Notes: a model not told the origin generated them from the letters alone. Counted from the stretch's first letter, positions 10,740 through 22,367 are shown. The stretch is DNA of 64,000 nucleotides from Mangifera indica (GCF_011075055.1 NC_058139.1:16823584-16887583); one strand, 5' to 3'. Numbers and translations are program-made.

Positions 10740-12215
10740 AATATCTCTTATTTGTAACATACTCGTGTAGACTTATGTAGTTCTTGTGTTAGTTAAGGTT
10801 ATTCCACCTAAAATTGAGGAACTTCCTAATCATGATCAACTATTTATGATGACACATTATCCTGTCTAAAATCTATGGTATCTACTGATTCAAGAACTTT
10901 ATCGAGCTCCACCCTTTTTCCACTGGTTCTCTTGAGAATAAATTCTTGCTTAAGGAATATACTGGTGTGAACAATAAAGACCTTTTGCTCCTTTGGCTAC
11001 CTTACAAGAACATACTTTTCAGACTTAGCGGTTAACTTGTTTGAAATCAATTTCTTGAAATAAGCTTCATAGCCCTAAATCCTCAAGTAATCTAGATTGG
11101 GCTTTCGCCTAGTCTATAATTCATATGGAGTTTTATTCACAAATTTAGATGGGACAAGGTTCAATATATAGGTAGCAGTTTCTAGGGCTTGACTCTAGAA
11201 AAACATAGGTAGATTAGTAAACTCACTATAGATAAGACCATTTCCATCAAGGTCCTATTTCTTTGTTTAGATTCACCATTATGTTGTAAAGTACCAAGAT
11301 GAGTGAGCTGAGATACTATCCCATATTCTTTCAAGAATTGTCTGAATTCAAGACTCAGGTATTCATCTCCTTGATCACTTTAGAGGACTTTAATTTGTTT
11401 CCAAGTTGCTTTTCTACTTTATTCTTAAATTCATTGAATTTATCAAAGCATTTAAACTTGTGTTTCATAAAAAACACATACTCATATCTATTGAAGTCAT
11501 CAATAAATGTAATAAAATAGACTTCTTCATATCTGTTATGCACTGTCATAGGCCAACACACATCACTGTGTATCATCTCTAATAGTTCAATCACCTTTTT
11601 ACTGTGACTAATGAAGGATGCTTTGATTGTCTTACCCAATAAGCATGATTCACATTCATCATATGACTATAAGTCAATTGATTACAATATTTTTTGTTCA
11701 AGAAGTCTTGATATACGTTTATGTCTTATATGACATAGCTTATAATGCCATAGATATGTGGTATTCAAATCGTTCGATTGTAATAATTTATTATTTTGCA
11801 TATTGGAAATTTCATTTTCTAGTTTCAGAATGTATAAACCATTTGCAATTCAGTTGTTTCATAAAGAATATTATTTAAGCTGATGGGTATAATACCACCA
11901 ACAACAAAAAAAGAATATCCCTATTTACCTAAAATAGACATAAAAACTAAGTTTCTAGAAATAAAAGGTACATAATAACAATGTTTTAATTTTAAAACTA
12001 GCAAAATAGGCAACCTAAGATAATAAACACCTATGGTTAATGTAGCAACATTTGCTTTATTTCTAACACATAGGTCAACCTCTTTTTTAGAAAGCAATCT
12101 ACTCTGTTGTCGTCTCTATATATTAGAAAAAAAATGAAAACCATATTTTGTGTCTATAACCAAGTATGAACAAGGAGCATAGTTTATCTCAATAACAAAC
12201 ATACCTGAAGTTGAG
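10740..12215 (-). pseudogene. Copia-II GAG-pre-integrase and integrase
   Basis: The pre-integrase motif is seen on minus as YDECESCLLGKTIKASF (about 11620-11670). A 94-codon open frame (11639-11355) then gives the catalytic core start (ELLEMIHSDVCWPMTV, FITFIDDFNRYEYVFF). Downstream the Glu motif appears as KQRNRTLMEMVLSIV. Stops and frame breaks are frequent, and the usual DRGGEY block is damaged (VIKEMNT). Confidence 0.75.
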
Positions 12216-12421
12216 GTTTTAGCTGTTTTTTTCTTCTTGTTCTCTAGAAAGGCCTTGCAATGTCTCATTTAGTGGTCTAACTTGCCACAATAAAAGTAGA
12301 CAACTTTGTCTTTTCCTACATCACTTGTAGGTTGAGTAGTAGTATCAAGTTACTTCTTCGTTTCGGGCTTAGGCTTAGCCTTGGCCTTACTTTTACCCTT
12401 GGCTTTCACTTTTTGTACTTT

Positions 12422-13405
12422 GGGTTTCAACCACAAGTAGATTAATGTTCATGTAGCACAACAACACTTTGTCTTCCAATTTAACCAATCAAATGACCTT
12501 CAAAACATACAAAGTATAGGTCATTGGAAAGGGTATTCAAAGAGCTTTCTAATGGTATATTATAACAATCACAACTCAACCAATAAGGCATTCAAAACTT
12601 GTTTCAAAGTTTGATGACAAAATCTAAAAATGGCAAAATCACACAATGTGAACAGTATCCAGGCATACAACACACATTCACACTTTGGATTTCAAGGGTA
12701 ACAAGAAAGTTAACCAAGGCATAAAGGAAATTTCCACCAACCTTGGGGTCTTCCACCACCAATTCTTCCTCCAAGATGAATTGGATAAAGGAAAAAGCAA
12801 CTAAAGAAAAGCTACAAAGCTTTACTTGAATATTTCATTATCAAAGAAGTCTAGCCTTTACAAGTGAAAATCCACTTTCATATACAAGAGCAAGTGGTGG
12901 CAAAAATTGGGCATTAATTTAACATGGAAGTTTTTCCCTTCATTTAAGCTTAACCATTCATTCAATACTAAGGCCATACCATATTAATTGAAGAAAACAA
13001 AAAAAGGGAACAACTTTTCCCTAAAAGGTGGAACTATGTCCACCAACTGAAGTTACTTGCTTCCCTTTTAGTTGCAATCCAACTAAATGGGCTTCATGGC
13101 ATCTTGGGCTCCATTTAAGTGATGGAAGGCTGCCTCATCTACTTGGGCTTCAAGTGGGCTTGTAGTTGGCTTCTTGGACTCATTTAAGTTTCCATTTTAT
13201 TAAGGCCTTGGATGCAAGTAATGAGATTGCACCCAAAAGTAAAGTTAGGCCAAGTTGGAAAAAGCAATGAATCTTTGGGCTTGCATGGAGCTAATTCTTC
13301 ATTCTCAATGGTGGCATGAGCCAAATGGAGATTTGATAGAGACTTGGAAGCTAGGGTTGGAGAGGTAGCCGAAAATACATCAGGGTTTCAACCACAAGTA
13401 GATTA
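12422..13405. repeat. 23-bp direct duplication flanking the inserted LTR
   Basis: The 23 bases at 12422-12444 (starting GGGTTTCAACCACAAGTAGA, ending GATTA) are repeated exactly at 13383-13405, directly against both ends of the inserted LTR. Copia gag continues on both outer sides. LTR retrotransposons normally duplicate 4-6 bp, so this duplication is far too long for standard integration. Confidence 0.9.
12445..13382 (-). repeat. Gypsy-1-family LTR inserted in Copia-II gag
   Basis: The 938-bp insert aligns with most of the Gypsy-1 LTR (about 7660-8629) in the same orientation and ends at the same terminal ATACATCA. It lacks roughly the first 40-50 bp present at the low end of the other copy. 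No internal retroelement sequence accompanies it, so it is a solo or truncated LTR. Confidence 0.85.
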
Positions 13406-13995
13406 GTCAAAGCTACCTTTCATAATTCTTGTTTAGCCTACCTAAGCATATACAATAACTCCTTAAGGGTTTTCTCCTCTTCATTTAGGTTAAAATTCAT
13501 AATAAAATTAGCTCATTATTTAAGGAAGGATTTTAGCACTAGGTTAATGGTGAGCTCATTTTCCATCATAAAGCCCAAGATCACCAACCACTCAATGTAG
13601 TCAATCATCTTGATCACATGAGGGCTAACTTATCCTCCCTCAGAGAGTTTGTAATCAAACAACGTATTTGACATCTCATATTATTTAGCCCTTACACGAG
13701 TGCCATATAACTCTTGAAAGTGTGCTAGTATAGATTGCACATTTATTTCCTCATGTTGTTTTTGAAGATCAGGTGAAATGGAAGTCAACATGAGATAGTA
13801 AAATTCCATGAAGTCATCAAGATACTTATTAAAAGCATCATTTTGTTCCTAGGTGGCATCGAACTAGGTTTACGGGGCAATGACCCCTCAAAGATGTACA
13901 ACCTCTTTTCCTAACATAAAATAATTAGAAGATTTTTGTACCAATTAGTGAATTTTCTTCTGCTGAGTTTATTTTCTTTTTTGAGAATTGATCGA

Positions 13996-14374
13996 TGCAT
14001 TAGGTTTGACATAAGAATTTTGTGATCTATAATTTATAGATAAAAGAATTAGCAATTTTATTTAATTATTAATATTTATTTTAATCACGGATGTAATAAT
14101 TAAAATGTTCCCATTATTTTTCTCAAGTCAATAGCCTTTACTATTATACTTGAGAAGTTCCGTTGAATTTACTAGTGGATCAAGACCTTATTGCATTAAT
14201 TCTCCCATTCACTTTGGCGAACAAGTTTAAATTATCAAATAGGTAAATTTCAAATTAATTACCAAAAGCCCACAATCTCAAAGCAAGTGTTACCCAAACA
14301 AATCATGTGACCTCAAATGTGACTCTTGATATTAGTAGGGTGGATACTACATATCTCCCTGTATCAACAAATGC
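13996..14374 (-). other. Copia-II 5' leader region
   Basis: AT-rich DNA between the gag start and the LTR-A copy. On minus it would be the untranslated leader. It holds one CACTTTGGCGAAC motif (near 14212) of the type repeated in the LTR-A copy. No clean primer-binding site is visible; a TTGATACAGGG stretch near 14350-14365 could be a decayed one. Confidence 0.3.
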
Positions 14375-14837
14375 ATTCCCTACTCATGCCTTTAATATAC
14401 ATCATATTCGTTTTGGTGAACAAGCAAAATACATTAGTTAAGTCTTACCCAATATAAACAACTCCCAATTTTCCACTTGGTAGAAGTTTACCCTTCGCTT
14501 TGGCAAATAAGATTCCAACGAATAGGGGCTTAATTAAGATATCACATTGGAAGACACCAATTAAATCTTAATCTTAATATTTAAACCAAGGGTTTTATTA
14601 ATCAGTCTCATCGGATTTTAAGCCACATGTTAGATGATATTTATAAAATAAAATCTACACATACATTCTACAACGTAAAATAAAAATGTGGCAGCACACA
14701 ACCATAACTATTGTCAAGCCGCCCAAGCCAAAAGGAATTTGATTGGTCAACCTAAGTGAATCTTTATCTTCGAGTCTTCATGCTTGTCCTTTTGTCTCTA
14801 GTCTTCAATTATTACATGACTTAGTTTTCTAGTTCCA
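14375..14837 (-). repeat. LTR-A copy upstream of Copia-II gag
   Basis: This matches 3512-3962 throughout. On minus it starts TGGAACTAGAAAACTAAGTC at 14837. Its place upstream of Copia-II gag suggests it is that element's 5' LTR or its promoter-bearing part. It holds two copies of a TTC(A/G)(C/T)TTTGGC/T motif whose minus-strand form, near TTTGCCAAAGCGAA, can fold on itself. Confidence 0.55.
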
Positions 14838-15101
14838 TCATCATTACGCATGCCCTAATTCAGTGTAATGTAAAGATTACAAATGTTTCTAGAATAATCA
14901 TTTAATGTGTCCATAGAGTTCTCATGATCAGTCATGTGATCTCCTTGTCACAGTTCTACTATTCTAAGGGCATGTTATTAATATAATTATACAAATGGTC
15001 AATGTATGAATTGGATAATAAGCAATCCTTTATTAATTATTAATATAAAATTACATCTACAATTGCCAAATTCTATTGGCTCTAGGGCACCTACCCTAAC
15101 A
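14838..15101 (-). repeat. LTR-B U3 fragment
   Basis: On minus this starts TGTTAGGGTAGGTGCCC at 15101 and aligns with the first part of the plus-strand LTR at 38695 (TGTTAAGGAAGATATCC), including a later block AATAGTAGAACT. Protease sequence of the copia host lies directly upstream on minus, so this is that element's 3' LTR start, cut off at 14838 by the LTR-A copy. Confidence 0.65.
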
Positions 15102-15381
15102 ATGTTCATTGACCATTTACTTCCTTTGGTTTAGAAAGCCCTACAAGGTATTTAAAACATGGATTGTAGAACCAGAAACAATCCACCAAGCGTTGTGACA
15201 GAGATCAACCATATTAGATTCATAACATACAAGTGAGATTTAATTACCTTTCTTTTTCAAGGGAAGCTTAAAATTTAAAGTAGTCATTTTTCACATGTCC
15301 TTTCTTTTTATAGAAAAAAAACATTTGGACTTCTTCTTGAATTCAATTTGAATGGATATTTTATCCTTTCCCTAATGCTTA
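15102..15381 (-). pseudogene. Copia host gag end and protease (piece 3 of 3)
   Basis: On minus this reads a zinc-knuckle region (FFYKKKGHVKNDYF, the first Cys lost) and a copia protease motif WWIVSGSTIHVLNTL near 15150-15190, where the catalytic Asp of the usual DSG/DSGA motif reads Val. An LTR-B start follows at once, so pol from integrase on is missing. The upstream gag pieces lie at 24930-25143 and 34323-34600, separated by Gypsy-2A and 2B. Confidence 0.7.
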
Positions 15382-17664
15382 TGTAACCTCTCCTAACCAT
15401 TGGGTGTGTTACAGAAAAACGGCATGAGTTCCCCTATTTTAGAGGGCCCGGAGAATTTTTTTCTCTTTTTCATTATGCCCTGTAACATTCCCAATTTATA
15501 ATTCACACAAACCAGTCCTACCAATCAACTGGATTTTTATCAACTTAATCACAATTAGTAAAATAAATACATAATAATAACAATTATAAAGATTATCACC
15601 CACAGAAACTTTATAATCAATTTTCATAACTAGCTGTATATATATATATACATATCCACCAATATCTACATCAAGTATATATATATATATATATAGGCAT
15701 ATATTCACATATACATCAAAACATATATATATTAATAAAAATATGGTGCCTTCCTCCCTTAGCCTCATGTCTCATTAGTGCTCCCCGGGAATCTTTGCTG
15801 CATTTCTTTACCTGTAAAATATTAAATTAAACGGAGTGAGCGACTATGGCTCAGTAAGAAAATCATACTCAACACTTAAAACATTTATACCAGTATTAAT
15901 CTTTTCTCATCTTTTTCATACTCAGCATGTCTGAACTATTTACAACAAAATAATTGACACAGAACACGCATTTAACACATATCATAATTCTTTTCTTTCA
16001 CACATTTATTCATTTCCTTACTATACAAATATGATTCACTCGTTATGATTTATGCATGTATGAGTGCCATGATATTTCTATTTTTTGATCGTACATCTTT
16101 CTCAACTCTTTATCAACCACACAGGCTTGTATGCATAATTCTAATGCGAATGACTTTCATAAAATATTTACTAATTTGTTTCTCTCTCTTTCTCATTGAT
16201 CGATTTAGATTACATATGATAGTACTTGCAGTCACCATACAAAATATAATTCTCTCTTACACGCATATTTTTTTTTTCTTTGCTGTCCACACAGTACAGC
16301 TAATATTTTTCTTTGTTGTCCACACAGTACAGCTGATATTTTTCTTTTGTTGTCCACACAGTACAGCTAATGTTTTTCTTTGCTGTCCACACAGTACAGC
16401 TGATATTTTTCTTTTGCTGTCCACACAGTACAGCTGGTTGTCCACACAGTACAACCGATTATTTTCTTTGCTATCCACACAGTACAGCTCGCGTGTAAGG
16501 ATTATAAGTATGTTTTCTGTTTTCCTGTATCATATGAGTCATTATAAAACCAAAAGTACTTATTTTCCATTTTCTGAAAGCATGCATGATTAGAAAATAT
16601 TTTTCCTCTTTCTTTATTTTTTTCTAAATCATGCATATGTTATGATTCCTCATGTATGCATATATAACCATAATATGAAATATGCGCATTTGTTATTTTC
16701 CCTTATTCTTTTCATTCCTTCTCAGACATCATATTATTTTCTCATGCATTTATATATATATATATCATGTCTCAAATTAATTTCAATTATACAATATAGG
16801 CTTAATATAAGGGTTATTTCACATAACATGCACATAATTAAACAACATTAACCTATATCGCATAAAATGACATTTTTGCCCTTATGGCCAAAATTACCTT
16901 TTTACCCTTATGGCCAAAAATTACATCCTGAATCCTAATGAATTTCTTTATCCTTTTACGCATAAATCACCTTAATTCTAATACCTTACATACTGATATA
17001 AGTAAAGGTTATTTAAATAACCTAACTCAAATTTACTTCAAGTATGTAAAGTATGAAATTCTTACCTTTTATTGGCTAAATAAATGATTTAAGCTTATTC
17101 ACCTTCTTTTCTTCTTTCTGGCAACCTTAATCAACCAAAAATATAATCATTCATCAAACTCTCAAATTTCACATATCTTAAAAATTAAATTTCTTACCTT
17201 AGAACTGACCAGAATTGACAGATCTACACTTTTTATAACTGAGGCCTCTGGAAATTAGGTGGTTTAGCTAGGTTTTTGGACAAATTTTGGTTAAGGGAAA
17301 AAGCTTAGCTTAATTTCATGGAGTTCTCGGCTAAAAATGGAGAAGATGAATAGATTATATATTTTATAAGCCTTTTGGACCATTTTGCCCTTAACCTTTT
17401 CCATAAATTACTATTTTATCCTTAGTCAATTACCAAAAACCCTTAGCACCATCATATAATTTCAAGTGTGCCCTTCAATTTTAATTCCCACTTTGTCCCT
17501 TGAATCTTTATAAAATGACCATTTTACCCCCTTTGAAAAATATTGCTCATTTAGTAGTTTTCTATGATTCTTTTGCAATTTCTTTACACAACAAGTTATA
17601 AAATCAACTCTAGGGGTAATTTTGGAAGTGGAGTTTACTGACACACCTGAATTCGGATGTTACA
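15382..17664 (-). repeat. Gypsy-2A 3' LTR
   Basis: 2283 bp, TG to CA, with TGTAACCTCTCCTAACCATT at the low end and GGATGTTACA at the high end. It holds AT microsatellites, a hairpin tandem repeat (16283-16492) and, on minus, GCTTATAAAATATATAATC near 17370 that could serve as a TATA region. The open frames inside it (for example 16045-16593) are repeat translations. Confidence 0.95.
16283..16492. repeat. LTR minisatellite, seven units, copy in 2A 3' LTR
   Basis: Seven copies of a core close to TGTCCACACAGTACAGCT are separated by T-rich spacers, with a period of about 24-36 bp. Each full unit has the arms GCTGT and ACAGC around CCACACAGT, so it can form a short hairpin. Unit number differs between the five LTR copies in this window. 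Confidence 0.9.
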
Positions 17665-17678
17665 TTTCTTCCCCCCTT
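17665..17678 (-). promoter_or_regulatory. Gypsy-2A polypurine tract
   Basis: On minus it reads AAGGGGGGAAGAAA immediately before the 3' LTR, the primer for plus-strand DNA synthesis. The same tract precedes the 3' LTR of Gypsy-2B. Confidence 0.9.
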
Positions 17679-17689
17679 AAAAGAATTTC

Positions 17690-18009
17690 GTCCTCAAAAT
17701 TTAAACAAATAAGTTGGGAAATCTCTCTCTCATTTGTTGCTCAACCTCCCATGTGGCTTCTTCCACCTTATGATTTCTCCATAATACTTTCACTAATGGA
17801 ATTGTTTTATTTCAGAGCTCTTTTATTTTTCTGTCAAGTATCTGCACCGGTTGCTCCTCATAAGCTAAATCTTCTTTTAATTCCACATCATCTGATTTCA
17901 AGACATGTAAAGGATCGCTAATGTACTTTCTCAATAAAGAAATATGAAATACATTATGAACTCGATCCATACTAGGTGGAAGTGCAAGTCTATAAGCCAC
18001 CTTGCCCAC
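17690..18009 (-). pseudogene. Gypsy-2A integrase C-terminal end and chromodomain-like module
   Basis: On minus this reads MGKVAYRLALPPSMDRVHNV and FHISLLRKYISDP, the integrase tail, then DLAYEEQPVQILDRKIKEL, a TGA at 17812-17814, and NKTIPLVKVLWRNHKVEEAT with WEVEQQM, the chromodomain-like end of Tekay-type elements, which may direct integration to heterochromatin. The stop matches an Arg codon position in the related copy 2B read at 32060-32070. The segment is out of frame with the upstream ORF because of a one-base loss near 18050. Confidence 0.8.
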
Positions 18010-18014
18010 TCTTT

Positions 18015-19529
18015 CTAAAATTTTAAATGGGCCAATAAATCTTGGAGCAATTTCCCTTTTCTTCCAAATCTCATCACGTGCTTGTAAGGGGCTACTTTCA
18101 CAAAAACTTTATCACCCGGTTGGAACTCTACTTCTTTCCTTTTCAAATCTGCATAGCTCTTTTGTCTGTCCTGAGCTTGCTTCAATCTAGTCTTGATAAT
18201 CTTTATATCTTCAACCATCCTCTGGGTTAATTCAGGCCCAAGAACTTGACTCAAATCATCTCGCTCTCCAATATCATCCCAATGTAATGGAGATCTACAC
18301 TTTCTTCCATAAAGAGCCTCATATGGGGCCATTTTAATGGTGGATTGGTAACTATTATTATATGCAAATTCGATCAATGGAATCATTTCATGCCAGGTCA
18401 TTTTATAATCTAAACAACAGACCCTCAACATATCCTCTAGTATTTGATTCACCCTTTCTGTTTGGCCATCTGTTTGAGGATGATATGCTGTGCTAAATGC
18501 CAACCTAGTACCCAATGCTTTTTGTAAGCTACCCCAAAAAGCTGAAATAAATCTGGGGTCTCTATCTGACACAATAGTTTTGGGTACACCATGTAATCTC
18601 ACAATCTCCCGTATATAAATCCAGGCCAATTGATCTGAAGCAAAACTATCTTTCACTGGAATAAAATGAGCCGATTTAGTCAATCTATCTACAATCACCC
18701 ATAATGCATTATAGCCTTTTTGTACTCGAGGTAGGCCAATGATGAAATCCATTGAAATATCTTCCCATTTCCATTCAGGAATACTAAGTGGGTGAAGCAA
18801 ACCTGAAGGTCTCTGATGCTCGGCCTTGACCTGTTGACATACCAAGCACTTAGCTACATAGTCACCAATATATTTCTTCATACCTATCCACCAATAAGTT
18901 TTCTTTAAATCCTGATACATCTTTACTCCCCCAGGATGAACAGTGTAAAGTGTATCATGTGCTTCACTTAGGATTTTCTTTCTCAACTCCGGATCTTGGG
19001 GAATACATACCCTATTTCTGAACTTGAGCACTCCATCTATCATTTGAAACTCAGTTGTTTTCCCTTCGCATATCTGTTGACTTATTTTCTGACACCATAA
19101 ATCTTCTACTTGCTTTTCTTTTATTTCATTGAAGAGATTAGGTTGAATTTCCAATTTGGCCACTTGACTTCTTATCACCTCAATCTGTTCCCTCTGAAAC
19201 TCTTTCTGTAACTCTATCTGAATGGTGAGATGAGCTATGACAATCTTTCTACTCAAGGCATCGACTACCACATTTGCTTTACCCGGCTGATATTTAATAT
19301 CACATTCATAATCTTTGACTAGCTCCAACCATCTGCTTTGTTTCATATTCAAGTTTTTTTGAGTGAAGAAATATTTTAGACTTTTATGGTCGGTGTAGAT
19401 ATTACATTTAACTCCATATAAATAATTCCTCCAAAATTTTAAAGCAAAAACCACTGCTGCTAACTCTAAATCATGGGTAGGGTAGCGTGTTTCATAATCT
19501 TTTAACTGCCGAGAGGCATATGCTATCAC
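18015..19529 (-). pseudogene. Gypsy-2A RNase H and integrase
   Basis: A 504-codon open frame. RNase [21 protein letters not shown] and [29 protein letters not shown]. Integrase: zinc region [13 protein letters not shown] and [14 protein letters not shown]; core Asp in [16 protein letters not shown], second Asp in [15 protein letters not shown], Glu in [12 protein letters not shown]; then [20 protein letters not shown]. All three integrase catalytic residues are present. The frame ends early at LLAHLKF because of a one-base deletion relative to copy 2B. It is separated from RT by a TAA at 19539-19541. Confidence 0.9.
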
Positions 19530-20747
19530 CTTACCCTTTTATATCAGCACGACTCCCAAGCCATTATGTGAGGCATCACAATAAATATCATAATCTACAC
19601 CTTCCTTTGGTAATACTAAAATAGGAGCTGTAGTCAACCGCCTTTTTAGCTCTTGGAAACTCTTCTCACAAGCTTCAGTTCATAGAAAAAGAGTTCCTTG
19701 TCTGGTAAGAGCTGTAAGTGGCTTGGCTAATTGGGCAAAACCTTGAACAAATCTTCTGTAATAGCCGGCTAGCCTTAAAAAGCTTCTAATCTCTTTCACA
19801 GTCTTTGGCCTCACCCATTCAAGTATTGTTTCTACTTTACTGGGGTCTACAGCTATGCCTTCTTTAGTAACCACGTGTCCCAAAAATACTACTCGATCCA
19901 ACCAGAATTCACACTTAGAGAATTTGGCATACAATTTCTTTTCTCTCAATCTTTGCAGCACTAATCTCAAGTGTTCGGCATGTTCTTCTTTTGATCTAGA
20001 GTATATCAAGATATCATTAATGAATACCACCAGGAATTTGTCAAGGCAATCATAAAATACTTGATTCATTAAATCCATAAAGATTGCTGGAGCATTAGTC
20101 AATCCAAAGGGCATTACCACAAACTCGTAGTGCCCGTAGCGAGTCCGAAAAGCTGTCTTTGGAATAGCTTGCTCTGCAATCCTCACCTGGTGATAACCCG
20201 ACCTTAAGTCAATTTTGGAGAACACAGAAGCTCCTTTCAATTGATCAAATAAATCATCAATTCGAGGCAACGGGCATTTATTCTTCACTATTAATTTATT
20301 CAACTCTCTGTAATCTATGCACATACGGAGCGACCCATTTTTCTTTTTGACAAATAGTATGGGTGCTCCCTAAGGAGAGTGGCTAGGTCTAATAAAACCC
20401 TTATCTAAAAGTTCTTGCAACTGTTTCTTTAATTCTTGTAATTCAGCTGGAGCCATTCGGTAAGGGGATTTTGAAATTGGGGCTGAGCCAGGTTCTAACT
20501 CGATACTAAACTCCAACTCTCTCTCTGGAGGTAAACCTGGTAGCTCATCAGGAAAGATATCTGGGAAATCTCGTACTATTGGAACATCCTGAACACCCAA
20601 TCTTTGAATATCATGCTCATGTACCACATGAGCTAAATATCCCGTACACCCATTTTTCAATAATTTTTGTGCTTTTACATTATTGATCATCATACTAGGC
20701 TGATGGCCCTCTCCGAAATTAAAGTAATCCCCATTATTGAGTTGAAA
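19530..20747 (-). pseudogene. Gypsy-2A reverse transcriptase
   Basis: On minus: RDFPDIFPDELPGLPPE and [12 protein letters not shown], a TAG at 20370-20372 where Trp is expected, then [35 protein letters not shown] and [20 protein letters not shown]. The catalytic motif reads [11 protein letters not shown]: the first Asp of the usual DD pair is Asn (codon at 20016-20018). A TGA at 19680-19682 replaces Trp, and a TAA at 19539-19541 replaces Gln. Copy 2B keeps IIDDILIYS. This RT would not be active. Confidence 0.9.
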
Positions 20748-21302
20748 TCAAGCCTTTTTCTTTCTACAGTCAATCTCGACTCCATATCTTTCTAAGAAAT
20801 CCATGCCTAAGATAACATCAAAATCGGGCATATCAAAGACAATCAAGTCCACCTTTAACTCTCTCCCATGTATCACTACCTTCTGGTCTTTTAGCATTTT
20901 ATCTGTAATCACACTCCCCCCATCTGGCATCTCAATTCTAATGGAATGGGTAGATCTAACAGGCACTAAACTTACCCTTTCAATAACCCCTGGTGCAATA
21001 AATGAGTGTGTAGCTCCTGAATCAATCAATGCATATAAAGAAACAAAGTGGAAAAAGAGCTGACCAGTAACTGCAGATGGACTAGCCTCCGCCTGACTGT
21101 GGGTAGCTGTATAGACCCGTGCATTAGTACCTCTCCCTGGTTGCACTGGCGGAATTAGGCTTTGGGGTGGTTGTATCTGAACTGGTACTTCAGTACTCTG
21201 GCAATCCTTTGCTATATGCCCTGGCTGTCGACATCTATAACAAATCACTTGTTTCTGCTGGTACCAACATTCCCCACTATGACGTCTCCCACAAATCTGA
21301 CA
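20748..21302 (-). pseudogene. Gypsy-2A zinc knuckles and aspartic protease
   Basis: On minus the segment begins with CQICGRRHSGECW and a CCHC knuckle CYRCRQPGHIAKDC, which bind RNA. The retropepsin-like domain follows: ALIDSGATHSFIAPG (active-site DSG kept) and FDVILGMDFLERYGVEIDC. It ends at a TGA (20748-20750) where the related copy has an Arg codon. The open part from MICYRCR is 166 codons long. Confidence 0.9.
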
Positions 21303-22367
21303 TTAGGGAATATTTTCTTTTCTAGGCCTTTTGTCACTCTTCCAGCCTTTTCTACTTGCTTTTGACTGGAATTTTCTTTTTCCTCTATTGTTTTTGAAAC
21401 TGGAGCCAATTGAACTACCCCCTGATGTTGTAGCAGGTGCTGAAATAGTCAATGAAGCAGGTAAAGCTGACTGACTTGGCATCACTGTTTGGGGTACTGT
21501 CAATGATAGAGGTGTTGACATAGAAGGTGCATTCCTGGGTAGCTTATTAACATATACCTCTAACCTCAATGCTCTCTCCAATGCCTCTTCATAAGTTTGA
21601 GGAGGTTGAGGTCCAGCTAGCACATGCAAGGCTATCTCTGGTCTAAGGCCCTGAAGAAATCTGTCTAACCGGAGACTAGGGGTACTCACCATACCTGGAG
21701 CAAAACTGGCTAAGACATCAAAACGGGTAGAGTAATCCTTTACAGAACTCTCTCCCTGCTGTAAAGAAATGAACTCTTGAACTTTGACTGCTACCACATC
21801 AGCTGTTCTGTATTGGGCCTCAAATACCTTTCTAAAGTCTTTCCAGGTCATCAGATCCACATTTCTGGTTTCTTTAACTAGGTCCCACCATACGCGGGCC
21901 TCTCCCCTCATTAAGAAACTGGCATACCGAACTTTTTCTCTATCAGTCATAGGAAATAAATCCATAGTACTTTCCACCTCCTTGATCCAGTCATCAGCCA
22001 TTAAAGGATCTTTAGTACCTTTAAATTCAGGAGGGGTATGCTGATTAGGTAAGGAATAAATGGGCTCAAGTCGCCTTTGAGCTCTAATTTCTCCTCTCCT
22101 TTCATTCCTCATTTCATTTCTGATTTCTTCTATGACTTCCTCACGAATCTCACTTCTAATCTCATCTCGGATGGAATCTCTGGCTATATTTTTAGGTGTG
22201 GGTCTATCTTGACTCTCAGTCAACACCTGACGGACTATATCTCTTATTTCTGCTAGCCCAAATCCTGAACCAACTGACGGGGCAGGGTTAGACGGTTCTC
22301 CCATCTCTCTTTGAATACCCCTTCCACGACCCCGTCCTCGTCCTCGTCCTCGTCTTGTGGTACTCAT
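21303..22367 (-). pseudogene. Gypsy-2A gag (capsid part)
   Basis: An open frame of 354 codons. The start MSTTRRGRGRGRGRGRG is an Arg-Gly-rich tail, followed by a charged helix-forming region (SIRDEIRSEIREEVIEEIRN) and the retrotransposon gag core (YSLPNQHTPPEFKGTKDPLM, SFLMRGEARVWWDLVKETRN, TRFDVLASFAPGMVSTPSLR, EALERALRLEVYVNKLP). It ends with a Lys/Arg-rich segment at a stop (21303-21305) just before the zinc knuckles; copy 2B has Gln there. The start was chosen because it is the first ATG after the primer-binding site and leader. Confidence 0.9.

Larger units (their letters stand above)
10466..13995 (-). mobile_element. Copia-II remnant (gag to RT start)
   Basis: On minus the order is gag (13995-13383 continuing at 12444), zinc knuckle, GAG-pre-integrase, integrase, linker and RT start, ending at 10466. 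It is interrupted inside gag by a Gypsy-1-family LTR. An LTR-A copy lies just upstream (14375-14837), probably its own LTR. All coding segments carry stops. Confidence 0.7.
12230..13995 (-). pseudogene. Copia-II gag, interrupted by an LTR
   Basis: The N-terminal gag on minus (about 13995-13383) contains NFNLNEEEKTLKELLYMLR, typical of the UBN2-type copia gag. After the inserted LTR (12445-13382) the remaining part (12444-12230) gives a Lys/Gly-rich stretch and a zinc knuckle read as YFYCGKLDH-stop-MRHC, with the first Cys changed to Tyr. Gag would form the particle and bind RNA. A fragment close to the middle part recurs at 55108-55279. Confidence 0.7.

Noticed and set aside
15496..15768. 90-codon minus-strand ORF, repeated at 22701-22973, with Tyr/Ile repeats
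   Set aside because: It is the AT microsatellite part of the Gypsy-2 LTR read through; the duplicate exists only because the LTR is duplicated.
16045..16593. Long plus-strand ORF of 182 codons, and partner ORFs at 16257-16478, 23251-23643, 23463-23720, 23506-23718 and 23576-23833
   Set aside because: They translate the LTR minisatellite and its flanks into repetitive peptides. Repeat units of near-multiple-of-three length keep frames open by chance.
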